From Pseudarthrobacter sp. IC2-21 (GTDB lineage: Bacteria > Actinomycetota > Actinomycetes > Actinomycetales > Micrococcaceae): a stretch of DNA of 64,000 bases. Of this stretch, positions 1 through 7,290 are shown one piece after another. Under the pieces are notes generated by a model that saw nothing but the letters and a program-made list of their open reading frames with translations, had not been told where the DNA came from and made no database searches. The stretch is from assembly GCF_034048115.1 (NCBI RefSeq), contig NZ_CP139145.1, positions 2,914,001 through 2,978,000 of the forward strand, written 5' to 3'. Each line of letters begins with the position of its first letter. Positions within the stretch are counted from its first letter, which is position 1. Made by a program: the position numbers and the translations under genes.

Positions 1-609
1 CTGTTGCCGCTGTTTTGTGAATTCAATAGCCTCCTGAAGCACCTTCGCTGCCCGGCCGGCCGCCTCAGCGGCCCAGATGACGGCAAGCTCGCGGCGTGCT
101 TCCGCGCTCAGACTTGTCGTTCCCGGGGATGACGCCGCAAGCAAGCTGGGTGCGAAGTCCAGCGGGTTTCCCCCCTCAAAGGCGCGGACAGGGGAACCAT
201 CGGCGACTGAATCAATGATTGAGATACCGGGGACCTGGCCGAAAGGCACGAAGCCCGTTCCGTTTGGCAAGGTGCGCACCGGAACGCTCAGCGTCACCGG
301 ACCCTCCGCTTCGGCCGCGGCTACTGAATGCCGTTTCACCGCCAGGCTCGTTACCAGTGGAAGCTGAATGAGGGTCTCGCCCCACGCCCCGGCAATCTCA
401 ACGAGGTCTCTGAGGCTGGTGGAGTCCTCGTCCTCAATGACGCCAGCCAGATCCCACCCAGCGTCTCCGAGGACCTCCCAGGCAACCGGGGGCTTTCCTT
501 CAATGTACGTGGCGATGGTGGCGCCGGCCGTAGCCTTTGTCATCGCATCGCGAATCGCCTCGGCGACGGCGATACCGATTTCGCCGGCAGCTGTTTTAAC
601 CATGCTCAT
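1..609 (-). CDS. Acyl-CoA dehydrogenase, small-partner type (3' end outside window)
   Basis: The reading frame is open from an ATG at 609 to the left edge of the window (203 codons), so the C-terminal part is missing. The protein begins MSMVKTAAGEIGIAVAEAI and ends, where cut, with AAKVLQEAIEFTKQRQQ, the helix that leads into the FAD-contacting middle of acyl-CoA dehydrogenases. The first half is poorly conserved, as is usual for the second subunit of actinobacterial heteromeric FadE pairs. Its ATG overlaps the stop of the upstream acyl-CoA dehydrogenase in an ATGA, so the two are translationally coupled and probably form an alpha2-beta2 enzyme oxidising a CoA thioester. The family assignment is firm. 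Heteromer formation is inferred from gene order and the truncated view. Confidence 0.8.
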   Translation of the reverse strand, partial: MSMVKTAAGEIGIAVAEAIRDAMTKATAGATIATYIEGKPPVAWEVLGDAGWDLAGVIEDEDSTSLRDLVEIAGAWGETLIQLPLVTSLAVKRHSVAAAEAEGPVTLSVPVRTLPNGTGFVPFGQVPGISIIDSVADGSPVRAFEGGNPLDFAPSLLAASSPGTTSLSAEARRELAVIWAAEAAGRAAKVLQEAIEFTKQRQQ

Positions 610-1733
610 CGTGGCAGCCCCAGAATTCTCTCGCTAATGATGTTTCGTTGAATTTCCGAGCTGCCGGAGTAGATGGAGGCTGCCCGTGTCTCGAGGTACT
701 GCAGCCGCCAGTGTTCGACGTTGGTGGCGTCGGCTGTTTCGAGTCCTAGTTCGGCGATCTGTTGCCACAGTTCGCTCCACCAAAGCTTCAGCACGGAAGC
801 GGCCTTGAGGAACTCCGCGGAATCCTTGTCGTAGTCGATCGATTTCATGACCTGCCACCGAATGAGCTCGACGCGGGAGTCGTAGTCTTCGAGCTGCCGC
901 TGGTACTCAGGCAGATGACCGATGGCCCGCTGGAGGCTATCCATGTCAGCGCGGATCTCCACGTAGCGGCTCGCGGCTTCCACGCCGCCACGCTCGTTGG
1001 CGAGAACGGTCATGGCGACCTTCCACCCGTCGCCTTCACCGGCAACCCTGTCCTCGTCGGCCACAAACACATTGTCAAACTGGACCTCGGCGAAGTGCGT
1101 CAGTCCTGATGACTGCCGGATCCCGCTGATGGAAACCCCGGGCTGCTTCATATCCAGCAGGAACATGGTCAGGTTCTTGTGACGGGCAGCTGCCGGGTCG
1201 GTCTGGGCCAATAGCAGGCAACGGTCGGCGACACTGGCGAAGCTGGTCCATATTTTCCGGCCAGTGACAGCGTATCCGCCGTCCACTTTGACCGCACGGC
1301 ACCGGACACCTGCAAGGTCGGAGCCGGCATCCGGCTCCGAAAATCCCTGGCACCACACTTCGTCACCGTTGAGGATCTTGGGAAGGAAGCGCCCGAGCTG
1401 GTATTGCGTCCCGTGAGCGACAAGGGTGGGCGCGGTAAGAATCCGGCCGATACGCGCCAGTCCGTCAGGAGCCTGGGCTCTGCCGGCAAGGTCCGCGAAG
1501 ATCACTTCTTCGGCTACGTCGAGTCCCTGACCACCGAACTCCTTGGGCAGCGAGAGGCCAGCGTACCCTCCGCGGTGCAACTGCCGGTCCCACTCACGGC
1601 GGATCTCGTAGCCCTCCTCTTCGGTCATGACGCTGCGGTGTGTGCGCCAGCGTTCCGGGACGTTCTCTTCCAGCCATTGACGGGCGGCCTCAGCGAAGCC
1701 CTTCCGCGATGCAGTTTCAGTTTCTGTCGGCAT
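606..1733 (-). CDS. Acyl-CoA dehydrogenase (FadE-like, large-partner type), 375 aa
   Basis: FAD-dependent acyl-CoA dehydrogenase that would introduce an alpha,beta double bond into a CoA thioester. The substrate-loop region WCQGFSEPDAGSDLAG and the FAD region ITGRK-like TGRKIWTSF are clear, and the C-terminus AASIYSGSSEIQRNIISERI is the family's end motif. In that motif the catalytic Glu of medium-chain enzymes (IYEG) is Ser (IYSG), so the base must lie elsewhere or in the partner subunit. I chose the ATG at 1733 (MPTETETAS) because AAGGAAG lies just upstream. An in-frame TTG at 1760 would sit inside the operator palindrome at 1755-1770. The operator placement suggests control by the TetR protein encoded at 4396-5037. 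The gene is coupled to the acyl-CoA dehydrogenase that follows. Confidence 0.9.
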   Translation of the reverse strand: MPTETETASRKGFAEAARQWLEENVPERWRTHRSVMTEEEGYEIRREWDRQLHRGGYAGLSLPKEFGGQGLDVAEEVIFADLAGRAQAPDGLARIGRILTAPTLVAHGTQYQLGRFLPKILNGDEVWCQGFSEPDAGSDLAGVRCRAVKVDGGYAVTGRKIWTSFASVADRCLLLAQTDPAAARHKNLTMFLLDMKQPGVSISGIRQSSGLTHFAEVQFDNVFVADEDRVAGEGDGWKVAMTVLANERGGVEAASRYVEIRADMDSLQRAIGHLPEYQRQLEDYDSRVELIRWQVMKSIDYDKDSAEFLKAASVLKLWWSELWQQIAELGLETADATNVEHWRLQYLETRAASIYSGSSEIQRNIISERILGLPR

Positions 1734-1754
1734 GACTTCCTTGTCGTTAGAACT

Positions 1755-1770
1755 AACCAAACGATTGGTT
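1755..1770. promoter_or_regulatory. TetR-type operator, best match (site 1)
   Basis: AACCAAACGATTGGTT is a 16-bp palindrome that breaks symmetry only at the two bases flanking the central CG. It lies just upstream of the acyl-CoA dehydrogenase start at 1733. It is the best copy of a motif found in front of most catabolic units in this window. The layout AnCAA-4-TTGnT resembles the KstR2 operator consensus (AnCAAGnnCTTGnT, from memory). Confidence 0.75.
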
Positions 1771-1828
1771 GCTTACGCTACCATAGCGGCGTGGTGAGCG
1801 GAAGGCTTTGGTCTTCATCCTGGGTGGC

Positions 1829-2656
1829 TTAAACGATTGCCAGGGGGCGGACCGGAGAGCCGGTCCCCCCGCCTATCCTCAGCGGGACCGCGAGGAAGGT
1901 GAAGTCGGTGATTCCCGCCTCACCCAAAGCCTCGAGGTCCATGGATTCCATGATGGGAATTCCGTTCTCCACCAGGTTATGAACGTGCACGGGAAGGTTG
2001 ATGATCTTTGAATCAGGTTTGTGCTCGTAATTCATGGTGTCAGAACCCGTGGCGGTGATACCCCGCCGGCTTAGCCATTGAGCACCGTCCAGAGTTACTC
2101 CGGGCAATCCTGTCGACAGGCCGATGTAGCGTTCCGGGTCGTGCCAGTATTTCATCCAACCCGTCCGCACGAGGACGATTGATCCCTTCTGGGGTGCCGG
2201 CTTATCCGCGAACCAGCGCTCAAAGACCTCTGCTCCGATACCGTCGGAGGGCGTAAGGTCCCTGCCGAACAGTTTCGGCAGATTGACCAGATGGCCCCTC
2301 CCAATCATGGGCAAGGTTTCCTCAATGCTTCCAACATCCAGGCCCGCATTGCCGTCCGGCCCCGTAGCAACGCTTCTTTCGCCGTACACTTTGCCGTCCT
2401 TGGAGACGTGACCCAGGGCGTCAACGTGTGTGCCCACATGGGCTCCCATGGAGATCATTTCCATAGCCGCTGACACGCCGCCCTGGTATCCGTGGCCGCC
2501 ATGTGTCTTTGCCATGGCAAACGAGTAGGGCGGGTGGTGCGGATGGCGGGCCATGCCGTTTTCCAGTTTCACGGCCAGGTCGAAGACCCGGACCCGTCCC
2601 TGGATTTGGATGTCAATCTCCATTTCGGCGAAGCCGCCGGACCAGTTAGTCAACAT
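1829..2656 (-). CDS. Cyclase-family (kynurenine formamidase-like) metal-dependent hydrolase, 275 aa
   Basis: Member of the putative cyclase / kynurenine formamidase family. The metal motif HVGTHVDALGH is intact (HxGTHxDxxxH), so a Mn- or Zn-dependent C-N, C-O or C-C hydrolase is expected. The substrate is not predictable. In this context hydrolysis of a lactone or of a ring 1,3-dicarbonyl intermediate is possible. The ATG at 2656 (MLTNWSGG) is preceded by AAAGGA. Longer in-frame starts exist upstream, and a second ATG (MEIDIQIQ) lies about 30 bases further in. It is transcribed divergently from the MFS gene with two operator-like palindromes between them. Confidence 0.8.
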   Translation of the reverse strand: MLTNWSGGFAEMEIDIQIQGRVRVFDLAVKLENGMARHPHHPPYSFAMAKTHGGHGYQGGVSAAMEMISMGAHVGTHVDALGHVSKDGKVYGERSVATGPDGNAGLDVGSIEETLPMIGRGHLVNLPKLFGRDLTPSDGIGAEVFERWFADKPAPQKGSIVLVRTGWMKYWHDPERYIGLSTGLPGVTLDGAQWLSRRGITATGSDTMNYEHKPDSKIINLPVHVHNLVENGIPIMESMDLEALGEAGITDFTFLAVPLRIGGGTGSPVRPLAIV

Positions 2657-2759
2657 AATTCCTTTCGTTGCAGTGAATACGTAATGATGCGAAGCAGCTA
2701 CCGGCAACAGTGTGGTGACCCAGGCATGTCCGTCAAGTCTTCAGCCACGATTCAAACCA

Positions 2760-2773
2760 GTCAAGCGTTTGGT
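2760..2773. promoter_or_regulatory. TetR-type operator (site 2)
   Basis: GTCAAGCGTTTGGT matches the recurrent ACCAAnCGnTTGGT palindrome and lies between the divergent cyclase and MFS genes. Confidence 0.6.
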
Positions 2774-2825
2774 AGGTATTCAGGCGGGTGAATCGACCAT
2801 CGCGGCCGCAGGACCTTGTGAATCT

Positions 2826-2839
2826 ACCATACGTTTGAT
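2826..2839. promoter_or_regulatory. TetR-type operator (site 3)
   Basis: ACCATACGTTTGAT matches the same palindrome, with a further half-site (CGTTTGAT) at 2845-2852. It lies about 66 bases upstream of the proposed GTG start of the MFS gene. Confidence 0.55.
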
Positions 2840-2891
2840 AGGTTCGTTTGATGTCCAGCATACCTATTGCCGAGTTCTGCGGGGGCGCCCA

Positions 2892-4121
2892 GTGGTCCAC
2901 GCGCTGACCGCGAAGCTGGTTCCGCGTGGGCTTTCTCCCGGTGTCTCGTTTGTCGTCTACGTCTTGGGGAGCGTCGCCGCATTTGCCGCGGCAGCGGCCC
3001 CCACGCCTCTTTATGACCGGATGCAGCAGGACTGGGAGTTCCCTTCCGGGCTGCTGACGGCTGCCTTTTCCATCTATGCAGTGACCCTGTTGCTCGCATT
3101 ACTGTGTGCCGGCAGTCTCGCGAACCATGTAGGGGTCAGACCGGTTCTCGTTCTCGGATTCACCGGAACCGCCATATCCATGCTCGTTCTGTGTTTTGCG
3201 GATTCAATTGGAGCGGTCATAGCTGCCCGCGGCGTTCAGGGAGCCGCCACCGGAGCCGTCATCAGTGCCTTGGGAGCTGGCATAGTCCGCTTTGCGCCTT
3301 CTTCCAGATCTTCGGTGGGGCCTACCATAGCGGCCCTGGCACCACAGTTGGGGTCAGCACTTGGGGCTATCGGCGCCGCCGTGGCCCTGACCTTGCCGAC
3401 GGCTCCAGCCCCGGTCGTTTTCGGGTCCTATACCTTCCTGCTCTTCGGGGTAGCGGTCGTGTGCGTATGGCTGCCAGAGGCTCAAGCAAGAGCCGCAGGG
3501 GCATGGAGATCGATGCTCCCGTCCGTTGCGGTTCCGCTGTGTGCCCGCGCGGAATTTGTCCGGGCCGCTCCATTGGTGATCTCCGGCTGGATGCTGGGCG
3601 CACTTTACTTAAGTCTGGTACCCGTCATCGTTCGTGCGACTTTGGGCGGGCAGGTTGCCATGATGGGTGGACTGGCCACAGGTCTGTTCTGTCTTGTTGC
3701 CGCCGGGGCGGGGGCATTCTGTGGGCGTATGCGTCCGCGCACCTCAGCTGTGTGGGGTGCCTTATTGATGGCTAGCGGCGCTTTGGCCTTGGCGGCATCG
3801 GTGCTCTTCAGCGATTTTCCGCTCTTCGCAGCAGCGACGCTTCTGACTGCATCAGGGTTCGGTGCAGGGAATGCAGCGGCCTTCAGGCTGGTCGTTTCGC
3901 GCGTACCGGAACGACAACGTGTGCAAGTCTTCTCAGCCTTGTACGTCGTGAGCTATCTGGCCTTCGGGCTTCCCGTTGCTCTGACCGGTGGCTTGGCCGA
4001 CGCTCTGGGTCTGGCTACAGCAACCATCATTTATGCATTCGCTATCGGCATGCTTGCTCTGGGTGGCGGCATAGCCCAACTGCGTATGGTGCCAGGTCGC
4101 CGGCTTTCGAAGAGCGGCTGA
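2892..4121 (+). CDS. Major facilitator superfamily transporter, about 409 aa
   Basis: Polytopic inner-membrane protein with about twelve hydrophobic segments, and the MFS layout is clear: a first helix, then AAAPTPLYDRMQQDW, then a loop SLANHVGVRPVLVLG that corresponds to MFS motif A. It probably imports the catabolic substrate or exports an intermediate. The reading frame is open from 2712, but the first 60 codons overlap two operator sites and have no transporter character. I therefore propose the GTG at 2892 (VHALTAKLVPRG). The start is uncertain because no strong ribosome binding site is visible. It is divergent from the cyclase gene, so both probably respond to the same repressor. Confidence 0.8.
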   Translation: MVHALTAKLVPRGLSPGVSFVVYVLGSVAAFAAAAAPTPLYDRMQQDWEFPSGLLTAAFSIYAVTLLLALLCAGSLANHVGVRPVLVLGFTGTAISMLVLCFADSIGAVIAARGVQGAATGAVISALGAGIVRFAPSSRSSVGPTIAALAPQLGSALGAIGAAVALTLPTAPAPVVFGSYTFLLFGVAVVCVWLPEAQARAAGAWRSMLPSVAVPLCARAEFVRAAPLVISGWMLGALYLSLVPVIVRATLGGQVAMMGGLATGLFCLVAAGAGAFCGRMRPRTSAVWGALLMASGALALAASVLFSDFPLFAAATLLTASGFGAGNAAAFRLVVSRVPERQRVQVFSALYVVSYLAFGLPVALTGGLADALGLATATIIYAFAIGMLALGGGIAQLRMVPGRRLSKSG

Positions 4122-4309
4122 AGAAAACCCCGGTGACTATCGAACACATGCGTTCTTGCCGACGGGTCTGCTTCGGGTATGTGGGCATAGCCAGCTTTGT
4201 TCGGACACAAGGGATGAGTTGTTACGAATTCCGCCGGCCGCCAGGGGACAGTTTCCTGCCGCCATCCCACAAGGGTTCGGCGCAAGAATAATGGGCGACC
4301 GGGGACAAG

Positions 4310-4326
4310 GTCCCCGCCACAAGAGG
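4310..4326. terminator. Hairpin between convergent genes
   Basis: CGGGGAC-AAG-GTCCCCG forms a 7-bp stem with a 3-base loop between the convergent MFS and tetR genes. No T-tract is visible. The rest of 4122-4395 shows no convincing gene. Confidence 0.4.
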
Positions 4327-4395
4327 AGACGGCGGGATGGGCAAGAACCCTCGTAGCTGCCAGCAGCAGACGCTGCGACGGCACGGCGCTTACAT

Positions 4396-5037
4396 CTAGG
4401 TACTGCGGGGAGGGAGGATCGAACTCTTGATCATCTCAGTAAACGCCTGGACGGCATCCTCGGCCGGGATCTGGCTCCCTGATCTCGGCGGCCAGGTGCG
4501 AACATTGTTCAGGGCGCCCAGTACGAAACGCGTGACGAGCCTGACATCGATGTCTTCGCGGACGTCACCCTCGGTGCGGGCTTTTTCCAGGAGCTCCTGA
4601 ATGTAGTGAAGGTAGTTCCTGCTGTCTTGGCGCGCTTTCTCACGGCGGGCTCCGGTGAGGTGTCGGCTCTCGGTGAAGAAAATGTTGGCGCGTTCGACGT
4701 TGGCCAAGTGCCAGGCAGCTGACTGCTTCAGGTACTCCAGCAGCTCCTCGAGTGCGCTCGACTCCGATGCCTTGACCCGCGCGACGATCTCAGCATTCTG
4801 CTGGTGTGACTCCTCGAGGATCCGGAACAGCAGCTCTTCCTTGGAGCTGAAGTAGTGGTACAAGCTTCCCTTCAGGACCCCGACACGATCGGCAACCTCC
4901 TGAATGGTGGTTGCTGCGTAGCCGCGCTCTGACATCACCTCAACGGCGGCCGCCATGACGTTTGCGTCACGGTTGCGGCGCATCCCGTCCGACGCCGGAC
5001 TGCTCGTGGCAGTTTTAGCCGTGGCAGTTTTGGCCAT
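4396..5037 (-). CDS. TetR-family transcriptional regulator (KstR2-like), 213 aa
   Basis: The N-terminal TetR helix-turn-helix is at about residues 25-70, including TIQEVADRVGVLKGSLYHYF and SSKEELLFRILEES, the arrangement seen in KstR2-type repressors that sense CoA thioesters. The C-terminal ligand domain is about 140 residues. An alanine/threonine-rich extension precedes the DNA-binding domain. The ATG at 5037 is preceded by AAGGGA. It lies 43 bases after the CoA-transferase B gene on the same strand, so it probably ends an operon CoA-transferase A - B - tetR. It is the only regulator among the catabolic genes and the best candidate to bind the palindromes listed in this window. The ligand is unknown; a pathway CoA intermediate is likely by analogy with KstR2. 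Confidence 0.85.
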   Translation of the reverse strand: MAKTATAKTATSSPASDGMRRNRDANVMAAAVEVMSERGYAATTIQEVADRVGVLKGSLYHYFSSKEELLFRILEESHQQNAEIVARVKASESSALEELLEYLKQSAAWHLANVERANIFFTESRHLTGARREKARQDSRNYLHYIQELLEKARTEGDVREDIDVRLVTRFVLGALNNVRTWPPRSGSQIPAEDAVQAFTEMIKSSILPPRST

Positions 5038-5080
5038 GGTCTTTGTCCCTTCGCTGTGCGTACCCAGATTCTACCGGTTG

Positions 5081-5740
5081 TTAGGTTGACATGATACTTG
5101 CGGCGGTTGCATCCAGAAGTGGAATGCCGACCAGTGCTTCCAAGTCCCGGATGGACATATCGACATAAAGATCCAGGACTCGAACCCCGTCCTCGCCGAG
5201 TTCAAAGAGGGCATGATCGGTATATACGCGCTCGACGCACTCTGCACCGGTCAGCGGGTAGTCGCAGGCCGTGACCAGCTTGCTCTCACCGGATTTCGTC
5301 AGAAGGTCCATCACAACGTAAACATGCTTGGCTCCCATGGCCAGATCCATGGCGCCGCCTACTCCTGGGATTGCAGTGGGTGAGTTGGTCCGCCAGTTGG
5401 CGAGATCTCCCCGCACAGAAACTTGAAAAGCCCCCAGAACGCAGTAGTCGAGGTGCCCCCCTCGCATCATGGCGAATGAGTCGGCGTGGTGGAAGTAGGA
5501 CGACCCGGGGACCTCGGTCACGTAGATCTTCCCGGCATTGATCAGGTCTTCATCCACCTCATTGCCAGCTGCTGCCGGACCCATACCGAGCAAACCGTTT
5601 TCGGTATGAAGGATGATTTCGCGGTCATCGGGAAGGAAGTCGGCTACGAGGGTGGGTACCCCGATGCCCAGATTCACGTAGGAGCCGTCCGGTATATCCA
5701 AAGCTACCCGTGCCGCGATCTGCTGGCGTGAAAGTGTCAT
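5081..5740 (-). CDS. 3-oxoacid/3-oxoadipate CoA-transferase, subunit B, 219 aa
   Basis: Beta subunit of a class I CoA-transferase of the PcaJ/ScoB type. Conserved features are DGSYVNLGIGVPTLVADF near the N-terminus and the catalytic glutamate in LHTENGLLGMGP at about residue 47. It would transfer CoA from succinyl-CoA or acetyl-CoA to a free acid with the A subunit encoded immediately upstream (stop TAA directly followed by this ATG). The acid is unknown. A 3-oxo acid or dicarboxylic acid from ring cleavage fits the surrounding beta-oxidation genes. This is the PcaIJ/ScoAB type, not the divergent IpdAB type of steroid ring degradation. Confidence 0.9.
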   Translation of the reverse strand: MTLSRQQIAARVALDIPDGSYVNLGIGVPTLVADFLPDDREIILHTENGLLGMGPAAAGNEVDEDLINAGKIYVTEVPGSSYFHHADSFAMMRGGHLDYCVLGAFQVSVRGDLANWRTNSPTAIPGVGGAMDLAMGAKHVYVVMDLLTKSGESKLVTACDYPLTGAECVERVYTDHALFELGEDGVRVLDLYVDMSIRDLEALVGIPLLDATAASIMST

Positions 5741-6433
5741 TTATGCAATTCCCTTACTGAGTTGGCCGCTTGCCGGCACCTGAAACAGACGATCCACATA
5801 TATTCCCGGAGTTACAACGATCTCGGGGTCGATGCCTCCAAGCGGAACTATCTCATTGACCTCGACGATGGAAGTTTTTGCTGCTGCCACCATGAGGGGG
5901 CCAAAGTTCCGGGCAGTTTTGCGGTAGATCAAATTCCCCCAGCGGTCAGCCTTGAAAGCCCGTACGAGAGCAAAATCGGCGTGGAGAGCTTCCTCCAGGA
6001 CATACGATTTGCCGTCGAAGCGCTGGACTGGCTTACCTTCGGCAAGCTCAGTGCCATAGCCTGTTTGGGTGTAAAAGGCTGCGATCCCGGCCCCGGCAGC
6101 ACGGATTCTTTCGGCAAGGGTTCCCTGGGGGACCAGTTCAAGCTCTATTTGTTTGGCCAGGTACAGCTCGTCAAAGACAGTGGAGCCGATAGCCTTCGGG
6201 AAAGAGCAAATGACTTTTGCTACCCGCTTGGCTGCGAACAACTTCGCGATCGCATCGCCGCCGGCTCCGGCGTTGTTGTTGATAATGGTGAGGTCCCGGG
6301 CTCCTGTCTCGAGGAGAGCTTCGATGAGTTCCACAGGCTGCCCGGGGGGGCCGAAGCCACCGACCATCACTGTGGCGCCATCGCCAATCCCAGCCACAGC
6401 GGCTTCTGCGCTGGTCACTTCTTTGTTTATCAC
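5741..6433 (-). CDS. 3-oxoacid/3-oxoadipate CoA-transferase, subunit A, 230 aa
   Basis: Alpha subunit of the same class I CoA-transferase. The glycine-rich motif VMVGGFGPPGQPVELIEAL near residue 25 and NNAGAGGDAIAKLF are typical of PcaI/ScoA. I prefer the GTG at 6433 (VINKEVTSAEAA) because AAGGAG lies five bases upstream; another GTG at 6439 overlaps that ribosome binding site. It is the first gene of the operon that continues into subunit B and tetR, and it is divergent from the biotin-carboxylase operon across a 330-bp region with two operator-like sites. Confidence 0.9.
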   Translation of the reverse strand: MINKEVTSAEAAVAGIGDGATVMVGGFGPPGQPVELIEALLETGARDLTIINNNAGAGGDAIAKLFAAKRVAKVICSFPKAIGSTVFDELYLAKQIELELVPQGTLAERIRAAGAGIAAFYTQTGYGTELAEGKPVQRFDGKSYVLEEALHADFALVRAFKADRWGNLIYRKTARNFGPLMVAAAKTSIVEVNEIVPLGGIDPEIVVTPGIYVDRLFQVPASGQLSKGIA

Positions 6434-6535
6434 GGGCACTCCTTCGTGGCCACGGCCTGTTTCTGTTCCCCACGCCCAGATCGCTCTTAAGAACCCGTGG
6501 CGTGTCAGGCACTTAACTTGTCCTCCACTGTATCA

Positions 6536-6549
6536 AACAAACATTTGGA
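6536..6549. promoter_or_regulatory. TetR-type operator (site 4)
   Basis: AACAAACATTTGGA fits the recurrent palindrome with one change in the centre (CA for CG). It lies upstream of the CoA-transferase operon in the divergent region 6434-6761. Confidence 0.5.
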
Positions 6550-6629
6550 TGGTAGGGGTTTCGGTGATGGGGATGAAAATGGGCGGGGAATGATTGACCC
6601 GCAAGTTGACAGGGGGTAGCCTCGAAACC

Positions 6630-6643
6630 ACCAATCGATTGTT
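6630..6643. promoter_or_regulatory. TetR-type operator (site 5)
   Basis: ACCAATCGATTGTT matches the palindrome with a single mismatch. A TTGACA at 6606-6611 lies 18 bases upstream on the + strand, which would put the site at the -10 position of a promoter for the BCCP operon; the -10 itself is weak. Confidence 0.65.
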
Positions 6644-6761
6644 TGATAAAGATTTTCCAGCCCACAGGTCTTGCGAACGGCCTGCGTGACGCCGGTCTGC
6701 GCGCCCGCCCACGGAAGCACCTGATCACGCAAAAGACTACAGAGAAGTAGGAGACATTTGA

Positions 6762-7286
6762 ATGACAATCTCGCCAGGTGACATAAACAGCATCGTCAAG
6801 GCTCTGCAGGAGTCGGATTGGGACGAGGCCACGGTTGTCGTGGGGGACGTCAAGATTGCCGTTGCCCGCAACGGCATGCACGCGACGCAGCCTCCGGCTC
6901 CGGTCGATTCTGTGGTTGCCGCCGGCGAGCCGCCGGCGTTGTCATCCCCCGTTCCCGCTGTTCCGGCGCCCGCCGCCCCGGCGGCACCTGCTGCCCCAGC
7001 CGCAATACCGGCGTCCCAGGCTCCGTCGTCAGCTGAAACAGACGTGCTGGTAACGTCCCCTACGGTTGGAGTGTTCTGGAGTGCTCCTGAGCCAGGCGCT
7101 CCTCCCTTTGTCGAAATCGGCAGCACCGTGGCTGAGAATGACGTAGTCTGCATCGTCGAGATCATGAAGCTCATGTCTCACGTAGCTGCGGGAACGTCCG
7201 GAGTCATCACGGCAGTTCACGCAAAGGCCGGAGACGCTGTCCAGTTCGGCAGCCCCCTGTTTAGCATCCGTCCGGACGCGGGCTAG
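6762..7286 (+). CDS. Biotin carboxyl carrier protein (AccB-like), 174 aa
   Basis: Small biotin carrier. A helical N-terminus (residues 1-40) is followed by an alanine/proline-rich linker (about residues 45-90) and a C-terminal biotinyl domain with the attachment site EIMKLM, Lys near residue 132. The usual core is E[AS]MK[ML], so Ile replaces the small residue. The domain layout is that of an acetyl-CoA-carboxylase-type carrier, yet the carboxyltransferase two genes downstream is of the pyruvate/oxaloacetate type. It is the first gene of a five-gene operon (6762-11920). TAGGAG lies upstream of the ATG. Confidence 0.92.
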   Translation: MTISPGDINSIVKALQESDWDEATVVVGDVKIAVARNGMHATQPPAPVDSVVAAGEPPALSSPVPAVPAPAAPAAPAAPAAIPASQAPSSAETDVLVTSPTVGVFWSAPEPGAPPFVEIGSTVAENDVVCIVEIMKLMSHVAAGTSGVITAVHAKAGDAVQFGSPLFSIRPDAG

Positions 7287-7290
7287 ACCG

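Noticed and set aside
1404..1832. Long open frame opposite the acyl-CoA dehydrogenase gene
   Set aside because: It is the antisense shadow of a well-conserved gene and has no family similarity of its own.
4137..4384. Short frames on both strands between the MFS and tetR genes
   Set aside because: No similarity, no ribosome binding site; only a small hairpin is supported.
5081..6433. Assignment of the CoA-transferase pair as IpdAB of steroid CD-ring degradation
   Set aside because: The A and B subunits have the standard PcaIJ/ScoAB motifs, including the catalytic Glu in TENG, and no other steroid-specific genes are present.
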